From positions 5,790,812 to 5,854,811 of the forward strand of contig NC_052395.1 in NCBI RefSeq assembly GCF_009389715.1: a DNA stretch of 64,000 nt, written 5' to 3'. The stretch's first letter is position 1, and each line of letters begins with the position of its first letter. Shown here piece after piece: positions 43,301 through 52,354 of this stretch. The notes under the pieces are model-generated. The model had not been told where the DNA came from and searched no databases. It was given only the letters and a program-made list of their open reading frames with translations. The stretch comes from Phoenix dactylifera. Lineage: Eukaryota; Streptophyta; Magnoliopsida; Arecales; Arecaceae. Made by a program: the position numbers and the translations under genes.

Positions 43301-45837
43301 TCCGGGTAGGAGACCTCCCGGATGAAGCCGGCTCCGAGGAGTTTGTCCACCTCCTCGGCCGCAGCACGTTGCCGTTCCGGGGCGGAGCCCCTTTTCTTCT
43401 GCTTTACAGGCCTGCTGGTTGGCCTCACCTGGAGTCGGTGAACCATGACCTCAGGGTCAATTCCCGGCACGTCCGCAGGCGACCAGGCGAAGACGTCAGC
43501 ATTGTCCCGCAGGAAGCTGACGAGGCGATCCCTCTCGCGGGCGCCGAGGCCGGAGCCGACCTGCACGGTTAGCTCGGAAAAATTTTCTTTTAGTGGAACT
43601 TGAACAAGAAGCTCACCAGGCTCTACTTGCTTCTTCCAGAGGGTGTCCCTCGCATCGAGGGTTTCTATGGGCAATGAAGGGCCCGTTGGCTGAATTGTCG
43701 CCTCGGTCGGTTGCTTTACTCCGTGGGCCGCCGTGTAGCATTGCTTGGCGACCAGCTGGTCTCCTCGGACCTCGCCTACTCCTTGGCCGGTGGGGAACCG
43801 CATGAGCAGATGGTGGGTTGAAACTACGGCTCGAAGGGCATTCAGCCCTGGCCGCCCAAGGATGGCGTTGTAGACCGAGGGCAGTCGGACCACCAGGAAG
43901 TCCGTCCTCACAGTGCTCTCCCGGGGGGCGAGGCCAACTGTGACAAGGAAGCTGGTCTCACCTTCGACCGGGACCGAATCTTCGGTGAACCCGACCAGTG
44001 GGGCGTTGATCCTCCGGAGATGTCCTTCTGTCAACCCCATTTTTTGGTAGGCATGATAATACAAAATGTTGGCTGAGCTTCCATTGTCAACTAAGACACG
44101 CTTTACATCAAACTTATTTACAATCATTGAGATGACCACAGCGTCATCGTGAGGGGTCTCGACCCCTTCTAAGTCCTCGTCCGAGAACGAGATGACTTCA
44201 TCAGTGCGTGGGCGTTTCGGGGATGCTCCCGAGGCGGCTGCTCCTGCTGAGGCCCTTCCAATCATGTTGATGGTGCCGGCAATGGGCCTGTTGTCGTCCG
44301 GATTTTCGGTTGGTACGACATCCTCCGCCGGCCTCCTTTCCTCGCGCCGGTTTCTCACGAACCGGTTGAGTACTCCTCGACGGATGAGTGCTTCTATCTC
44401 GTCCCGGAGCTGGAAGCAGTCCTCCGTATCGTGCCCACGGTCTCGGTGGAAGCGACAGTACTTCCTGGGATTACGGAAAAATCCCGTGTCTCGCATAGGC
44501 GGCGGGGGTCGGAAGAAGTCCCGACCCTCAATTTCCATCAGGATCTCGGCCCGAGGGGCGTTGACGGGTGTATAGTTCTCGTACTTTCTCGGGTACGTCC
44601 GAGGCCGCGGTGGGGACCTCGGTCGGGGAGGGGTCCTCTGCTGAGGTCGCCCCTGCTGACGGGGCGGGCTCCTCAGTCTGGGGAGATTCTTCTCATGGCG
44701 AGGGGATCGGCTCCTCTGTTGGCCGCGCTCCTCGCGGCGCTTCTTCTGCTTCTTCGAGGCGGGCTCAATTGCTCCCCGCCAAGAGGCGACTGCCTCCTCG
44801 GCCTTGGCATACTTCCGGGCCCGGGCCAACATCTCAGTGAAGTCGGCCGGGAAGCTCTTCTCGATGGAGAAGAGGAATCGGTAGGAGCGAACCCCAGTCT
44901 TCAGGGCCGACATGGCTATCGACTGGTCTAGCTCGCAAACCTCCCATGTGGAGGCGGTGAAGCGGTCCAGATATTCCTTGAGGGACTCCCCCTCTTTCTG
45001 TTTGATGTCGAGGAGGGAGTCTGACGTCCGTCGCTGGCGCCGGCTGGCAGCAAAGTTGGTGGCGAACTGCCTGCCGAGTTGCTCAAAAGAGGACACCGTG
45101 TTCGGCTTCAGTCCAGAAAACCAAAGCCGAGCGGTCCCTCGGAGGGTTGCTAGGAAGGCCTTGCAAAGTATGGCCTCCGAGGATCCTTGTAGGGCCATGA
45201 GGGCCCGATAGCTCTCCAAGTGGTCGAGAGGGTCGGTGATTCCGCTGTAGGGCTCCACCTGAGGCATTTTGAACCTTGCGGGAACCGGCTCATCCTCGAT
45301 CCGGCAGGAGAAGGGGGACTTGGTAGTGAACTCAAAGTCTCCCTCCTGCCTCGCCTTCTTACTGTGGAGCGCTGCAATTTGGCGCTCCAAGTGCTCAACC
45401 TTTCTGTCGAGCTCCCCCATCCGTGGGATTGTCGCCGCGGTTTGCGCCGGCTCACGGCGGTCCGGGGCTGACTCAGCCTCAGAAGGCTGGAGTCTTCTGT
45501 TGAGATCCTCCCCCGGTAGCTCTCTCTGGGAGGAAGTCCGTTCTTCGTTATTGGCTCTGGAGGAGCCATGTAGATTCTGGCCGGGGAGAACCGGGCCGTT
45601 GGGAAGAAATTCCGGCGGGACCTGGGCCCACGGGGGAAGCGTTGGTAAAGCTTCATCGCGTCGCAGGCCCTGAACGGCGGCGGCCAGGGCCTGGACTTGC
45701 TGTACTAAGGCGTTGAACTGTTCCGGCTGGACCTGAGGAACTGGGTCAGCCGGAGTTGGAGAATTCTGGACAGAGCGTCCAGGACTTTGCGGGGGACGCC
45801 GGGAGACGTTGGAGGCTCCCTTACTTCTCAACTTCAT
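40390..45837 (-). CDS. Gag-pol polyprotein of element 1 (Tat-type Ty3/gypsy)
   Basis: An intact 1815-codon frame. Domains in order: a coiled/Pro-rich N-terminus; gag capsid (about residues 180-330, with LRGTARLWF); a CRFHRDRGHDTEDC zinc motif (about 460-475); protease with DNGSSAN (about 584); reverse transcriptase with YVDDM (about 962); first RNase H (to about 1225); a second, archaeal-type RNase H with HSDGSS, NNEAEYEAL, SDSQLV and ADQLSKLA (about 1250-1390); and integrase with a CDRCQ zinc site (about 1508), catalytic Asp (WGIDI, about 1537), Asp (SDNG, about 1600) and Glu (KTEVTN, about 1636), ending with NWEGPY. No chromodomain is seen. The second RNase H marks the Tat clade. Gag packages the RNA; pol copies and integrates it. 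All catalytic residues checked are present, so the copy may be competent. Confidence 0.95.
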   Translation of the reverse strand: MKLRSKGASNVSRRPPQSPGRSVQNSPTPADPVPQVQPEQFNALVQQVQALAAAVQGLRRDEALPTLPPWAQVPPEFLPNGPVLPGQNLHGSSRANNEERTSSQRELPGEDLNRRLQPSEAESAPDRREPAQTAATIPRMGELDRKVEHLERQIAALHSKKARQEGDFEFTTKSPFSCRIEDEPVPARFKMPQVEPYSGITDPLDHLESYRALMALQGSSEAILCKAFLATLRGTARLWFSGLKPNTVSSFEQLGRQFATNFAASRRQRRTSDSLLDIKQKEGESLKEYLDRFTASTWEVCELDQSIAMSALKTGVRSYRFLFSIEKSFPADFTEMLARARKYAKAEEAVASWRGAIEPASKKQKKRREERGQQRSRSPRHEKNLPRLRSPPRQQGRPQQRTPPRPRSPPRPRTYPRKYENYTPVNAPRAEILMEIEGRDFFRPPPPMRDTGFFRNPRKYCRFHRDRGHDTEDCFQLRDEIEALIRRGVLNRFVRNRREERRPAEDVVPTENPDDNRPIAGTINMIGRASAGAAASGASPKRPRTDEVISFSDEDLEGVETPHDDAVVISMIVNKFDVKRVLVDNGSSANILYYHAYQKMGLTEGHLRRINAPLVGFTEDSVPVEGETSFLVTVGLAPRESTVRTDFLVVRLPSVYNAILGRPGLNALRAVVSTHHLLMRFPTGQGVGEVRGDQLVAKQCYTAAHGVKQPTEATIQPTGPSLPIETLDARDTLWKKQVEPGELLVQVPLKENFSELTVQVGSGLGARERDRLVSFLRDNADVFAWSPADVPGIDPEVMVHRLQVRPTSRPVKQKKRGSAPERQRAAAEEVDKLLGAGFIREVSYPDWLANVVLVKKANGKWRMCVDYTDLNKACPKDSFPLPSIDQLVDSTSGHQLLTFMDAFSGYNQIRMAPEDEEKTAFITDKGTYCYKVMPFGLKNAGATYQRLVSQIFKDQIGRNMEVYVDDMLVKSRAAEHHIADLDETFAKLRRYKMKLNPAKCAFGVTSGKFLGFIVTQRGIEANPEKIRALQEMSPPKTVKEVQRLAGRVAALERFVSRSAERCLPFFKSLKRPKDFRWSEECQRAFEELRSLLASPPLLTKPQKGEVLYLYLAVSPAAVSSVLVREEDKLQKPVYYTSRVLRDAETRYSKLEKTIFALIISARRLRPYFQAHTIAILTDQPMKQILQRSDRAGRIAKWAVELGEFDLEYRPRQAIKAQILVDFIVECTLPDDPELPPVSAEEAPRQPWVLHSDGSSTSGGSGAGLILTSPDGVVAEQALRLEFPASNNEAEYEALIAGLKLAKELKVEDLTAFSDSQLVVNQIQGDFEAKEPSMQKYLQKVRKLTSALNSFNIQYIPRAENFRADQLSKLATSRMSELPKGTTLEYLQIPSTEEPEPTMCIDSEPSWIDGLVCYLQDGTLPHDETEARRIKRQAPRYVLYENRLYRRSFTSPLLRCLRPSEADYALREVHEGICGNHMGSRALAHKILRQGYYWPTLQKDATDFVRKCDRCQRNANIQRRPSALLTSIIAPWPFAQWGIDILGPFPQASGQRKFLVVSIDYFTKWVEAEPVARITEQKMRDFVWKSIICRFGLPRIFISDNGRQFDNVHFREFCSELGIDHRFTSVAHPQTNGKTEVTNRTILQELKARLDRSKGQWVEDLYNVLWAYRTTFRLPTGETPFNLAYGTEAVIPLEIGLPSPRVEHYDPDTNFSQLRSNLDLVEETREVARVRMARYQQRTAQYYNSRVKPKLFKVGDLVLRRAEASQPTEQGKLAPNWEGPYQIARVQRPGAYKLKSLEGILIPRSWNSENLRMYYQ

Positions 45838-45852
45838 GACTGCTACTCGGTC

Positions 45853-45870
45853 CCTTCCTCTAGCGCCAAC
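45853..45870 (-). promoter_or_regulatory. Primer-binding site of element 1
   Basis: Directly inside the 5' LTR the element strand reads GTTGGCGCTAGAGGAAGGG. The TTGGCGC start is usual for Tat-type elements; I do not assign the tRNA. Confidence 0.6.
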
Positions 45871-46869
45871 TGTTGCTGGAAATTGGACCCGGGGGCAATC
45901 TTCGGTCGAGGGAGAGGGAGCTGCGGGTCACCACGGCGGGGCGGCGACCAGTCGGCGGGTGGCGTCCTTCGTCTGGGGTGGCCGGAGAGAGGGAGCTGGG
46001 GGTCCTCACGGCGGGGCAGCGATCCGTCAGCGGGCGGCGTCCTCCGTCTGGGTGCCTGCAGACAAACCGGTGGCCGGATTTTCCGGCGCCGGCCCTCCGA
46101 CGCTCAAGTCAGGGAGGGGGCAGATAGTGTAAGGAGGAGATGAACAGTGCTTGTAAGGCGCGGAATTTCCCAACCAACCTCCTGAGAGGCCAAGGCTCCC
46201 TTTTATAGGTGGGGGTCGGTTTACCTGTGATGTAACAGGGCGAGGCCATAGTACGGCTCGGCATGTGGCTCAGGTCGGCGCACGGTCAGGCGAATCATTG
46301 TGTTGATGTCGGCGGTGAGGGCGTCGTACGACCCGAACCAGTACGCTACCAGGCGAATCATTGCATTGGTGTCGGAGGTATGGCCGAGATCAGAGACTTA
46401 TCATGGTTGACCAGACTCTGCTGGGCTAACTTGCCGTGGAGAGCCGAGGATCCGTAGATGTCAGGAGCCATGCGCATTAATGGTGGAGTAAGCCGGAGAT
46501 CCACATTAATTGTAGAGTAAGCCGGAGATCCGCATTAATGGTGGAGTAAGCCGGAGATCCGCATTAATTGTGGAGTAAGCCGGAGATCCGCATTAATTGT
46601 AGAGTGAACCGGAGGGTTACGGCGGCCATGCGCAATAAATGCTGAAGCAGTGGCAAGGTATGGTCCTCAGTTGGACCTCGGAGGAGTACGGCCGTAGTAG
46701 GTGGCTGACAAGGGTAGACCTTGAGCATCAGGACTTTCCTAGGTCGGAGGTCTCGAGGTCGGATGTCTTGAGGTCGGGCGTTCCAACTTCGGCTGTTCAG
46801 GGTCGGCGATTGTGCGGCTTCTTGGGGGCATTTGTGTCACGTGGGGGGAAAAATCTTATTCCCCCAACA
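45871..46869 (-). repeat. 5' LTR of element 1
   Basis: 999 bp, the same length as the 3' LTR. The eight differences from that copy include G/A near 37089, C/T in GGGCGGCG, G/A in CCGGGTTTT, A/G in TTACAGCGG, G/A in GGCAGGGTA, A/G in GGTCAGATG and two in TTCCGACTTTGG. The TATAAAA box of the element strand is at 46207-46201. Confidence 0.95.
46201..46207 (-). promoter_or_regulatory. TATA box in the 5' LTR of element 1
   Basis: The minus strand reads ACCTATAAAAGGGAGCC, the probable core promoter for the genomic RNA, leaving about 300 bp of R-U5 before the LTR end. Confidence 0.6.
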
Positions 46870-46874
46870 CTAAT

Positions 46875-47523
46875 ATAATCTCTCTTTTTGATCTCACCTA
46901 CGGATCATCAGTGTGCCCGCTGTTTAAAAATAAATCCAGCCCAAGACTTTCTTCTTTTTTTTTTTTTTTCAGAAGAAACATGCAGAGGCTCAAAATTAAG
47001 ATTACCTCATGACATACCTTAATTTGACTAATTGAACAAGAATACTATCTCATTTGCGTGGTCAACATATATCAAGATTCACCGTTTTAGTACCGGACTC
47101 CATATCGGTGCCATATTAGCATAGTATCAATACAATATAGTATGAAATTTTTTTAGTATACCGAGTATTGGTACGCCGTTCATACCGAATATTAGTATCG
47201 CCAGTATAGTATAGTATACTTTGTATCATCTAATTCGGATTGGTATGGTATATCATAATATATATTCTGACCGAGATAGGTCCTGCAATGGTATGCACAA
47301 AAAAACTATGGAGCCGAACCCTCTACCGAGCACAGAGAAGCCATCATGATCAACTCACAAAGCAAATTTCTGATGAATATGGCAGAAGAAAACACAGATA
47401 CTACCTATATGCGTACCATCCGTAATTAGATAAGCACTCGGTATTCCACTCTTCCTCCCCTGAAAAAAAGTAACATTGGAGAAACTCGGGAAGGAGAACC
47501 TCAGCAGAACTATAAGCGGTAGA
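46875..47523. other. Spacer with a decayed GGTAC-type repeat
   Basis: No gene. About 47085-47270 holds TAGTACCGGACTCCATATCGG, CAGTATAGTATAGTATAC and TTCGGATTGGTATGG-like motifs, a remnant of the repeat type seen at 34265 and in the hydrolase intron. The part next to 47523 is the 3' flank of the DUF1677 gene. Confidence 0.45.
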
Positions 47524-48328
47524 TCACTGGATAGGTGACCGTTTGATTTTTAAGTCGAACACCTCACCGCAGCTACTGGTTCTAGAAATCTTGGGCACAC
47601 ATGAGCCCATGGAAATCCTACGTTGAGAGATTTTCCTAGCAATATCTCTCATTGCACCGGCTAAGGAGAGCTTAGGGTTGAGCCTGGTGGTCCTGTTGAA
47701 CTTCTTGCAGAGGGCCATGTGGGACTCCATGGCTTCTTCCATGGTCAGCGCTGGAGTTCGCTTCACCTGCTCCTTTACTGCTTCTGAACAGAACCCGCAG
47801 ACCCATTTGCCGCAGAAAAATTCTTTGATTCGGATGATGTAGGTTGGCGTGCAATCCTCAGACATCCCACAGCACTCGCACTCCACCTTCGCTACTTCAT
47901 TTGGGGTCATGGCCTCGTTCACTTCTTCGATAATGTTATCAATCTCTGTTGGGACACTGGTGTGCACTCTCTGGAGCCCTTGATCCTTTCATATAAAAAA
48001 GAATATTATAACAAGCAGTGAGGAATAAGCAATGTCATGGATGACCAAATAACATGCTAAACCTGGAACGAACACACACACACACACAGAGAGAGATCGC
48101 GTTGGCTTGAACCCACCACCTTGATGTTTCTAATGGCAAGAGTGGTTCATCAGATCTCTATCTAAGCGATGAGGCTTAGAAAGTGATTAACGCTCATTCT
48201 AAGGGATGAAGGATGAATGTCCCCAAATATTCATTCGAAACTAACCCATGAACAAATCTGTGTATGATGATTACCTCAGGTGGAAGGAGGCTCATGTTTT
48301 CTTCTTTGCTGAAAAGCTTAGACTGCAT
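47524..48328 (-). CDS. DUF1677 family protein (2 exons)
   Basis: Exon 1 is 48328-48275 (18 codons) and exon 2 is 47985-47524 (153 codons plus stop). The intron has GT at 48274 and AG at 47986, and the frame joins at PPE and DQGLQRV, giving 171 residues. The conserved DUF1677 region lies in the middle: VECECCGMSEDCTPTYI, then FFCGKWVCGFCSEAVKEQ, with six Cys in the CxCC...C...C..C arrangement that looks like a zinc site. A Ser/Arg-rich tail follows (SQRRISMGSCVPKISRTSS). The function of this plant-specific family is not known. The short first exon has no ORF of its own; the splice signals and the in-frame ATG support it. The gene is isolated between two retrotransposons, and its upstream region is duplicated. 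Confidence 0.85.
48077..48097. repeat. (CA)n(GA)n microsatellite in the DUF1677 intron
   Basis: About eight CA units followed by GA units lie within the single intron of the gene. Confidence 0.85.
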
Positions 48329-48332
48329 GGCT

Positions 48333-48692
48333 CCTCCAAACAAAAGATGCCTCTTTTATTTCTTTGTTTTTGGAGCGCGTCAATTGGCTTCATGACCTTG
48401 TATAGCTAACAAATGGCTACCTATAGCCTATAGGTAGGAGGAAAAGGTTCAAGTGGGGAAGAACCTCCAAGCTGGTGGGGGTTTTAACAAGCAAAAGTAA
48501 GTGGGGGAAGAACCTCCAAACAAAAGATGCTTCTTTTATTTCTTTGTTTTTGGAGCGTGTCAATTGGCTTCATGCCCTTTCAAAGCGAACAAATGGCTAC
48601 CTATAGCCTATAGGTAGGAGGAAAAGGTTCGAGTGGGGAAGAACCTCCAAGTTGGTGGGGATGTTAACAAGCAAAAGTAAGATGGGATTTTA
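48333..48692. repeat. 180-bp tandem duplication of the DUF1677 gene's upstream region
   Basis: Copy one starts five bases before the ATG (CTCCAAACAAAAGATGCCTC, 48333) and copy two begins 180 bp farther (48513). They share GGCTACCTATAGCCTATAGG and TTGGTGGGG..GTTAACAAGCAAAAGTAAG-like segments with about ten differences. The minus strand of each copy has a TAAAAGA-type A/T-rich box, so the core promoter or leader may exist twice. Confidence 0.85.
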
Positions 48693-50004
48693 TTAGGACC
48701 TTTTCCTTCAATGAGTGAGGCCTTTCACAAAGGAAGAAAAAGAATCCAGATGGATCCTGCTCGTAGAGGATTTGGTTTGCATTTATATGAACACACGCAT
48801 ACATACAGAGCTCTCTCTCCAAATGATCTTTCTGCTAATCTCTGATACAATCAGAGATAATTACTATTAATTACTGTTGCAGATCAGATTTCACATCTCT
48901 TAAAGTTTCATCATGGATTTAGCGACTCAAGGTATGATCTAAATTCTCTAAGTTTATTTCATCATTTATATGAACAAGAAGCAACAGCTGAGGCCAAGCC
49001 TGCAACTAGGAACTGTTGAAGGGTGTGTGGAGTAAGATGGAGAGCAGTATCTCTTATGTGTCTGAACTAAATCCATCGAAATGATCTGAATTTGTTGTAA
49101 AAAGCAAAGAATGTTGGAAGTTGTTGATATCCCAACTCGTGATCGCTCACAAGCAGCGAATCAGGATTTTAAACAGCTAATGTTTATGCAGGCTCTCCTT
49201 TTAGGTTGATAATGTGGAGATTCTTCACATCAGTTGCATAGAGATTTTATATGATCTAAATCAGTTTTCCCTCTTACGTGATCCATTCGGTGAGTTGTTT
49301 GTACTCATGACCTCATCTCACGGTATCTTACATAATCTGTTTATAATAACTTGGTCTTACGGAATAATATGTGAAAAAATGTGGATTTGGTCAAGCTCAT
49401 GGGTATTGGTTTAACCCGTTTAGTTAAATACTACAGAAAGTAGTATAGAAGTATACACAGAGGAACGTCCAAGAAACACAAAGATCAACAGTTTCGTATG
49501 AAACATTCCTTCTTACGCATACACTTCAATTATATATTAATAATGTGGTTATAAATAAGTCAACTTCACCATGAGATCATTTGTAAAAGGTTTTATTTTG
49601 TCAATTTAAGATGCATCGCACAACAAAAATCATGACATCTTGTGCTTTAATTTAATTGAACTAGCAGACGGATGGATGTTTGACAGAGATACCAGCCTTT
49701 CAGGTGGTGACATTACATATAATTATAGTGCATGTTTTGGCTTTAGTCTAAAGGTTATTTACCATGCAATAGTTCCAAAAAGAAAACGAAGCACCCAGAA
49801 GAGATTTTTTTTAAAAAAAAATCAAAACACATCCAGGTTCTATACGTCGTAAGTTTCAGAAGTACACAAGCTTGGTGAATGCCTCGGAGATGGGCAAGAG
49901 GTATTTCAGGAAATGTGCTGGTCAAGCTCATCCAGAGAGTGATGATAATGAATAAAGTAGCTATTATTTAGCATTTCAATCTGCTAATAAAATCATGATT
50001 GATA
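48693..50004. other. Spacer, nothing recognised
   Basis: AT-rich sequence upstream of the DUF1677 gene. Short plus-strand frames at 49214-49414 and 49640-49852 match nothing known to me. Confidence 0.5.
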
Positions 50005-50043
50005 CACAGTGTTGGGGGAAAAACCCCAAGTCATACCGCCGCG

Positions 50044-50345
50044 GAGGCGCTCGGCCAAAGAGCACCGACCGGAAAGGCGCTCGGCCAAAGAGCGCCGACC
50101 AGAAAGATGCTCGGTCAAAGAGTGCCGACCAGGAAGGCGCTCGACTGAAGGGCGCCGACCAAAGAGAGCGCCAAGAAGAGGCGCCCAACCAAAATAAATG
50201 AGTAGGAGCGCTCGGCTAGGAAGAGCCGACCAGAGGACGCCGACCAGAGAAGCGCTCGACTAAAAAGCGCTGACCAGAGACAAAAAGCGCCAAATAGAGG
50301 CGCTCGGCTAGAAGGTGCTCGCCCGAAGGGCGCCGACCAGAAGCA
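50044..50345 (+). repeat. 30-bp minisatellite inside the solo LTR
   Basis: Units like GGCGCTCGGCCAAAGAGC + GCCGACCAGAAA repeat with a 30-bp period in the first four copies and less regularly afterwards. Each unit is a small dyad (GGCGCTC / GAGCGCC). The same zone is shorter in element 2's LTR, which accounts for much of the length difference between the two LTRs. Confidence 0.8.
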
Positions 50346-50874
50346 CTAGAAGTGACCCCGCCACAGGGCGCCCCGTCGGGCGACCGGCTCGGCACCCCTG
50401 CCGAGCCAATGCCTTAACCAAATGTTCAACTTTCGCCTAATCCTCTAAGCCTAAGGGACCTGACAAACTCCACTACAACTTGCCGCTATCTCCAAGCCAT
50501 CAAGGCATAAAGATCTCCGCAGGTATTCAGCACGACCTGCCATTAATGCATGAGACCCCCTCAAGTCTCCGATGCACTCAGTCATTTAATGAACACGGCT
50601 CAAGACGATCTCCGGATCACTGAACCATCAAAGCGTATGGCTCTCCCTGACTGCCGGTTCACTCGGTAATAAATGCACTTACCATCCACGGACCCCAGGC
50701 CCACCACGGCCGGCGGTTCAACCACTCCAACAGGTCCGATCGACCGTGACAACTCCCTGGTTCCGGTCTGATTCGGCCTTATTCTCCACTACGCCATTAA
50801 TGGGCCAAATCGTGCCCAATTATTACAAAAGAGAACAAACTCCCTGTCACCTCCCAGGCAGCATAAAATCCTTC

Positions 50875-50881
50875 TATAAAA
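50875..50881 (+). promoter_or_regulatory. TATA box of the solo LTR
   Basis: CTTCTATAAAAGGGAGCC. If used, transcription would run rightwards through the rest of the LTR toward element 2. Confidence 0.5.
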
Positions 50882-51290
50882 GGGAGCCTGGGAGGAAGGA
50901 GAGGAAAAGAGAAAAAAAGGAGACAGCACAGACACAATTGAGCACAATATTCTCTTTATCTTCTCCACATATATCTCTTCCTTGCTCTCTCCACATACTA
51001 GCCCCCTCTGACTTAAGCATCGGAGGGCCGGCGCCGGAAAGCCCGGCCACCGGCTTTTTTGCAGGACTCACACCCTCCAGGAGGACACCACCAGCCGGCG
51101 CACCGCCGACCACCGTCCCTGCGGCGGAGCTCCTTCCACGGAGGACAGGACAGGACGCACTCCTCTCCGCTCTCTCGTCCCCACGGAGGACGCCACCGGC
51201 CGGCGCACCGCCGTCCGCCCTCCCGGCAGCGGAGCTCCTCCTCCCCTGGCTCCGTGGCGGCCCCCGGGTCCAATTTCCAGCAACACACAG

Positions 51291-52354
51291 CAGTTGGATG
51301 TAGGCAGATATTGGAATTAAGACTCAATGTGAAGTAAAGAGGATTCGATCTACTAATATCAGAGTCTGCTATTGCTTAAAGGTAAGCCGTCGTCAGAAAC
51401 TTTCCTGTGAATCCATATTGCCACTTCTTGTGATTTGAGACAATGATACATCCTCCCAAAAATTAGAGATTAACCTTTCCATCTTCCTTACAAGCTTTTT
51501 GCCCTGATGCTAGATTTTCCCTTCTTGCCAACGATTGTTTCAGCTAGACTTTCACAAATTAAAGCTACATAATAGATAATGAAGCAGAGTTAGTGATTTA
51601 AGTGTCTAAAAAGAGGTATAAACTTAATGGCAAGATAAAGCTACCAAAAGAAAGAAGGAAAGGGGGTGAGGGTTATTGGTTTCTGAAGTTGTAACTCTAT
51701 CGGGAACTCAGAGATTGGTGCAGCATATGAAGAAAACATTTCAAGGGTTAAATGGTGACTTATAAATATGAAATTTGGATGACACATAACACATTCATAT
51801 AGAGAGGGGGGGGGGGGGGGGGGGGGGGGGAGGATGCAAATGCAAGATGACCAAAATTTAGAATTCAGCTATATAATTTTAAGCACAAGCCATCCTACTA
51901 CTCGAAAAGAAGGCCAAACGTAGTCATTTGCTCCTCCCTGCATCAATCCCCTTGAGTTGACATAGAGCTAATGGTAATATCAAATGATCTCAAGCAGCCA
52001 ATTTCAAGGAAGGTGTTATGAGAATTGGAACATTGACACTTGCCTTTTGATAGTGCATTCTCTTATTTCTATCTACAATTCCAACTCTTGCCCTGGTATT
52101 TATACAGCTCTAACAGAGACCACTCAATATGTGCATGCAAGTGGACAATTTGAAGGAAAGTATAATGGGAATAGATGCAGTAACTCTTGCCTTTCGATGA
52201 GGTACTTTTCTTTTCTTCTATCTTTGTAGATAGGATCATGAAGGGTATTTGCAGAGATATTACCTTGATGCAGGGTTAGCATGGCTTGTAAAATTGGGAG
52301 TTGATCTTCTGCACGTGAGGTTGGTGCTGCGACGTAGTGAAAGACTATGCCAAT
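51291..52354. other. Spacer between the solo LTR and element 2, with a poly-G run
   Basis: AT-rich host sequence with no gene. It contains a run of 25 G at 51806-51830. The last five bases, CCAAT (52350-52354), are the expected target duplication of element 2; its partner would be outside the window. Confidence 0.6.

Larger units (their letters stand above)
37055..46869 (-). mobile_element. Complete Tat-type Ty3/gypsy LTR retrotransposon (element 1)
   Basis: A 9815-bp element in minus orientation, bounded by CTAAT at 37050-37054 and 46870-46874, a perfect 5-bp target duplication. In element sense the order is: 5' LTR (46869-45871), primer-binding site just inside it (TTGGCGCTAG type), one gag-pol frame (45837-40390), a 2.3-kb non-coding region with a tandem array, a purine-rich GGAAGTCGGGGAATAG next to the 3' LTR, and the 3' LTR (38053-37055). 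The two LTRs are both 999 bp and differ at eight positions by my reading, all transitions. The dual RNase H in pol places it in the Tat clade. Intact coding and nearly identical LTRs point to recent insertion. Confidence 0.95.
50010..51285 (+). mobile_element. Solo LTR of the element 2 family
   Basis: 1276 bp from TGTTGGGGGAAAAACCCC to CCAATTTCCAGCAACA, bounded by CACAG on both sides (50005-50009 and 51286-51290), a perfect target duplication. No internal region is attached, so it arose by recombination between two LTRs. Its sense is plus, opposite to elements 1 and 2. A TATAAAA box lies at 50875-50881. It shares the ends and the GCCACCGG...GGCGCCGG block with element 1's LTR, but most of its length matches the LTR of element 2. 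Confidence 0.93.

Noticed and set aside
44192..44931. Plus-strand frames inside gag-pol of element 1
   Set aside because: They are reverse-strand shadows of a GC-rich coding region; the domain-bearing frame is on the minus strand.
51806..51830. Run of 25 G as a possible G-quadruplex regulator
   Set aside because: Homopolymers of this length are often sequencing or assembly artefacts, and no gene lies nearby.
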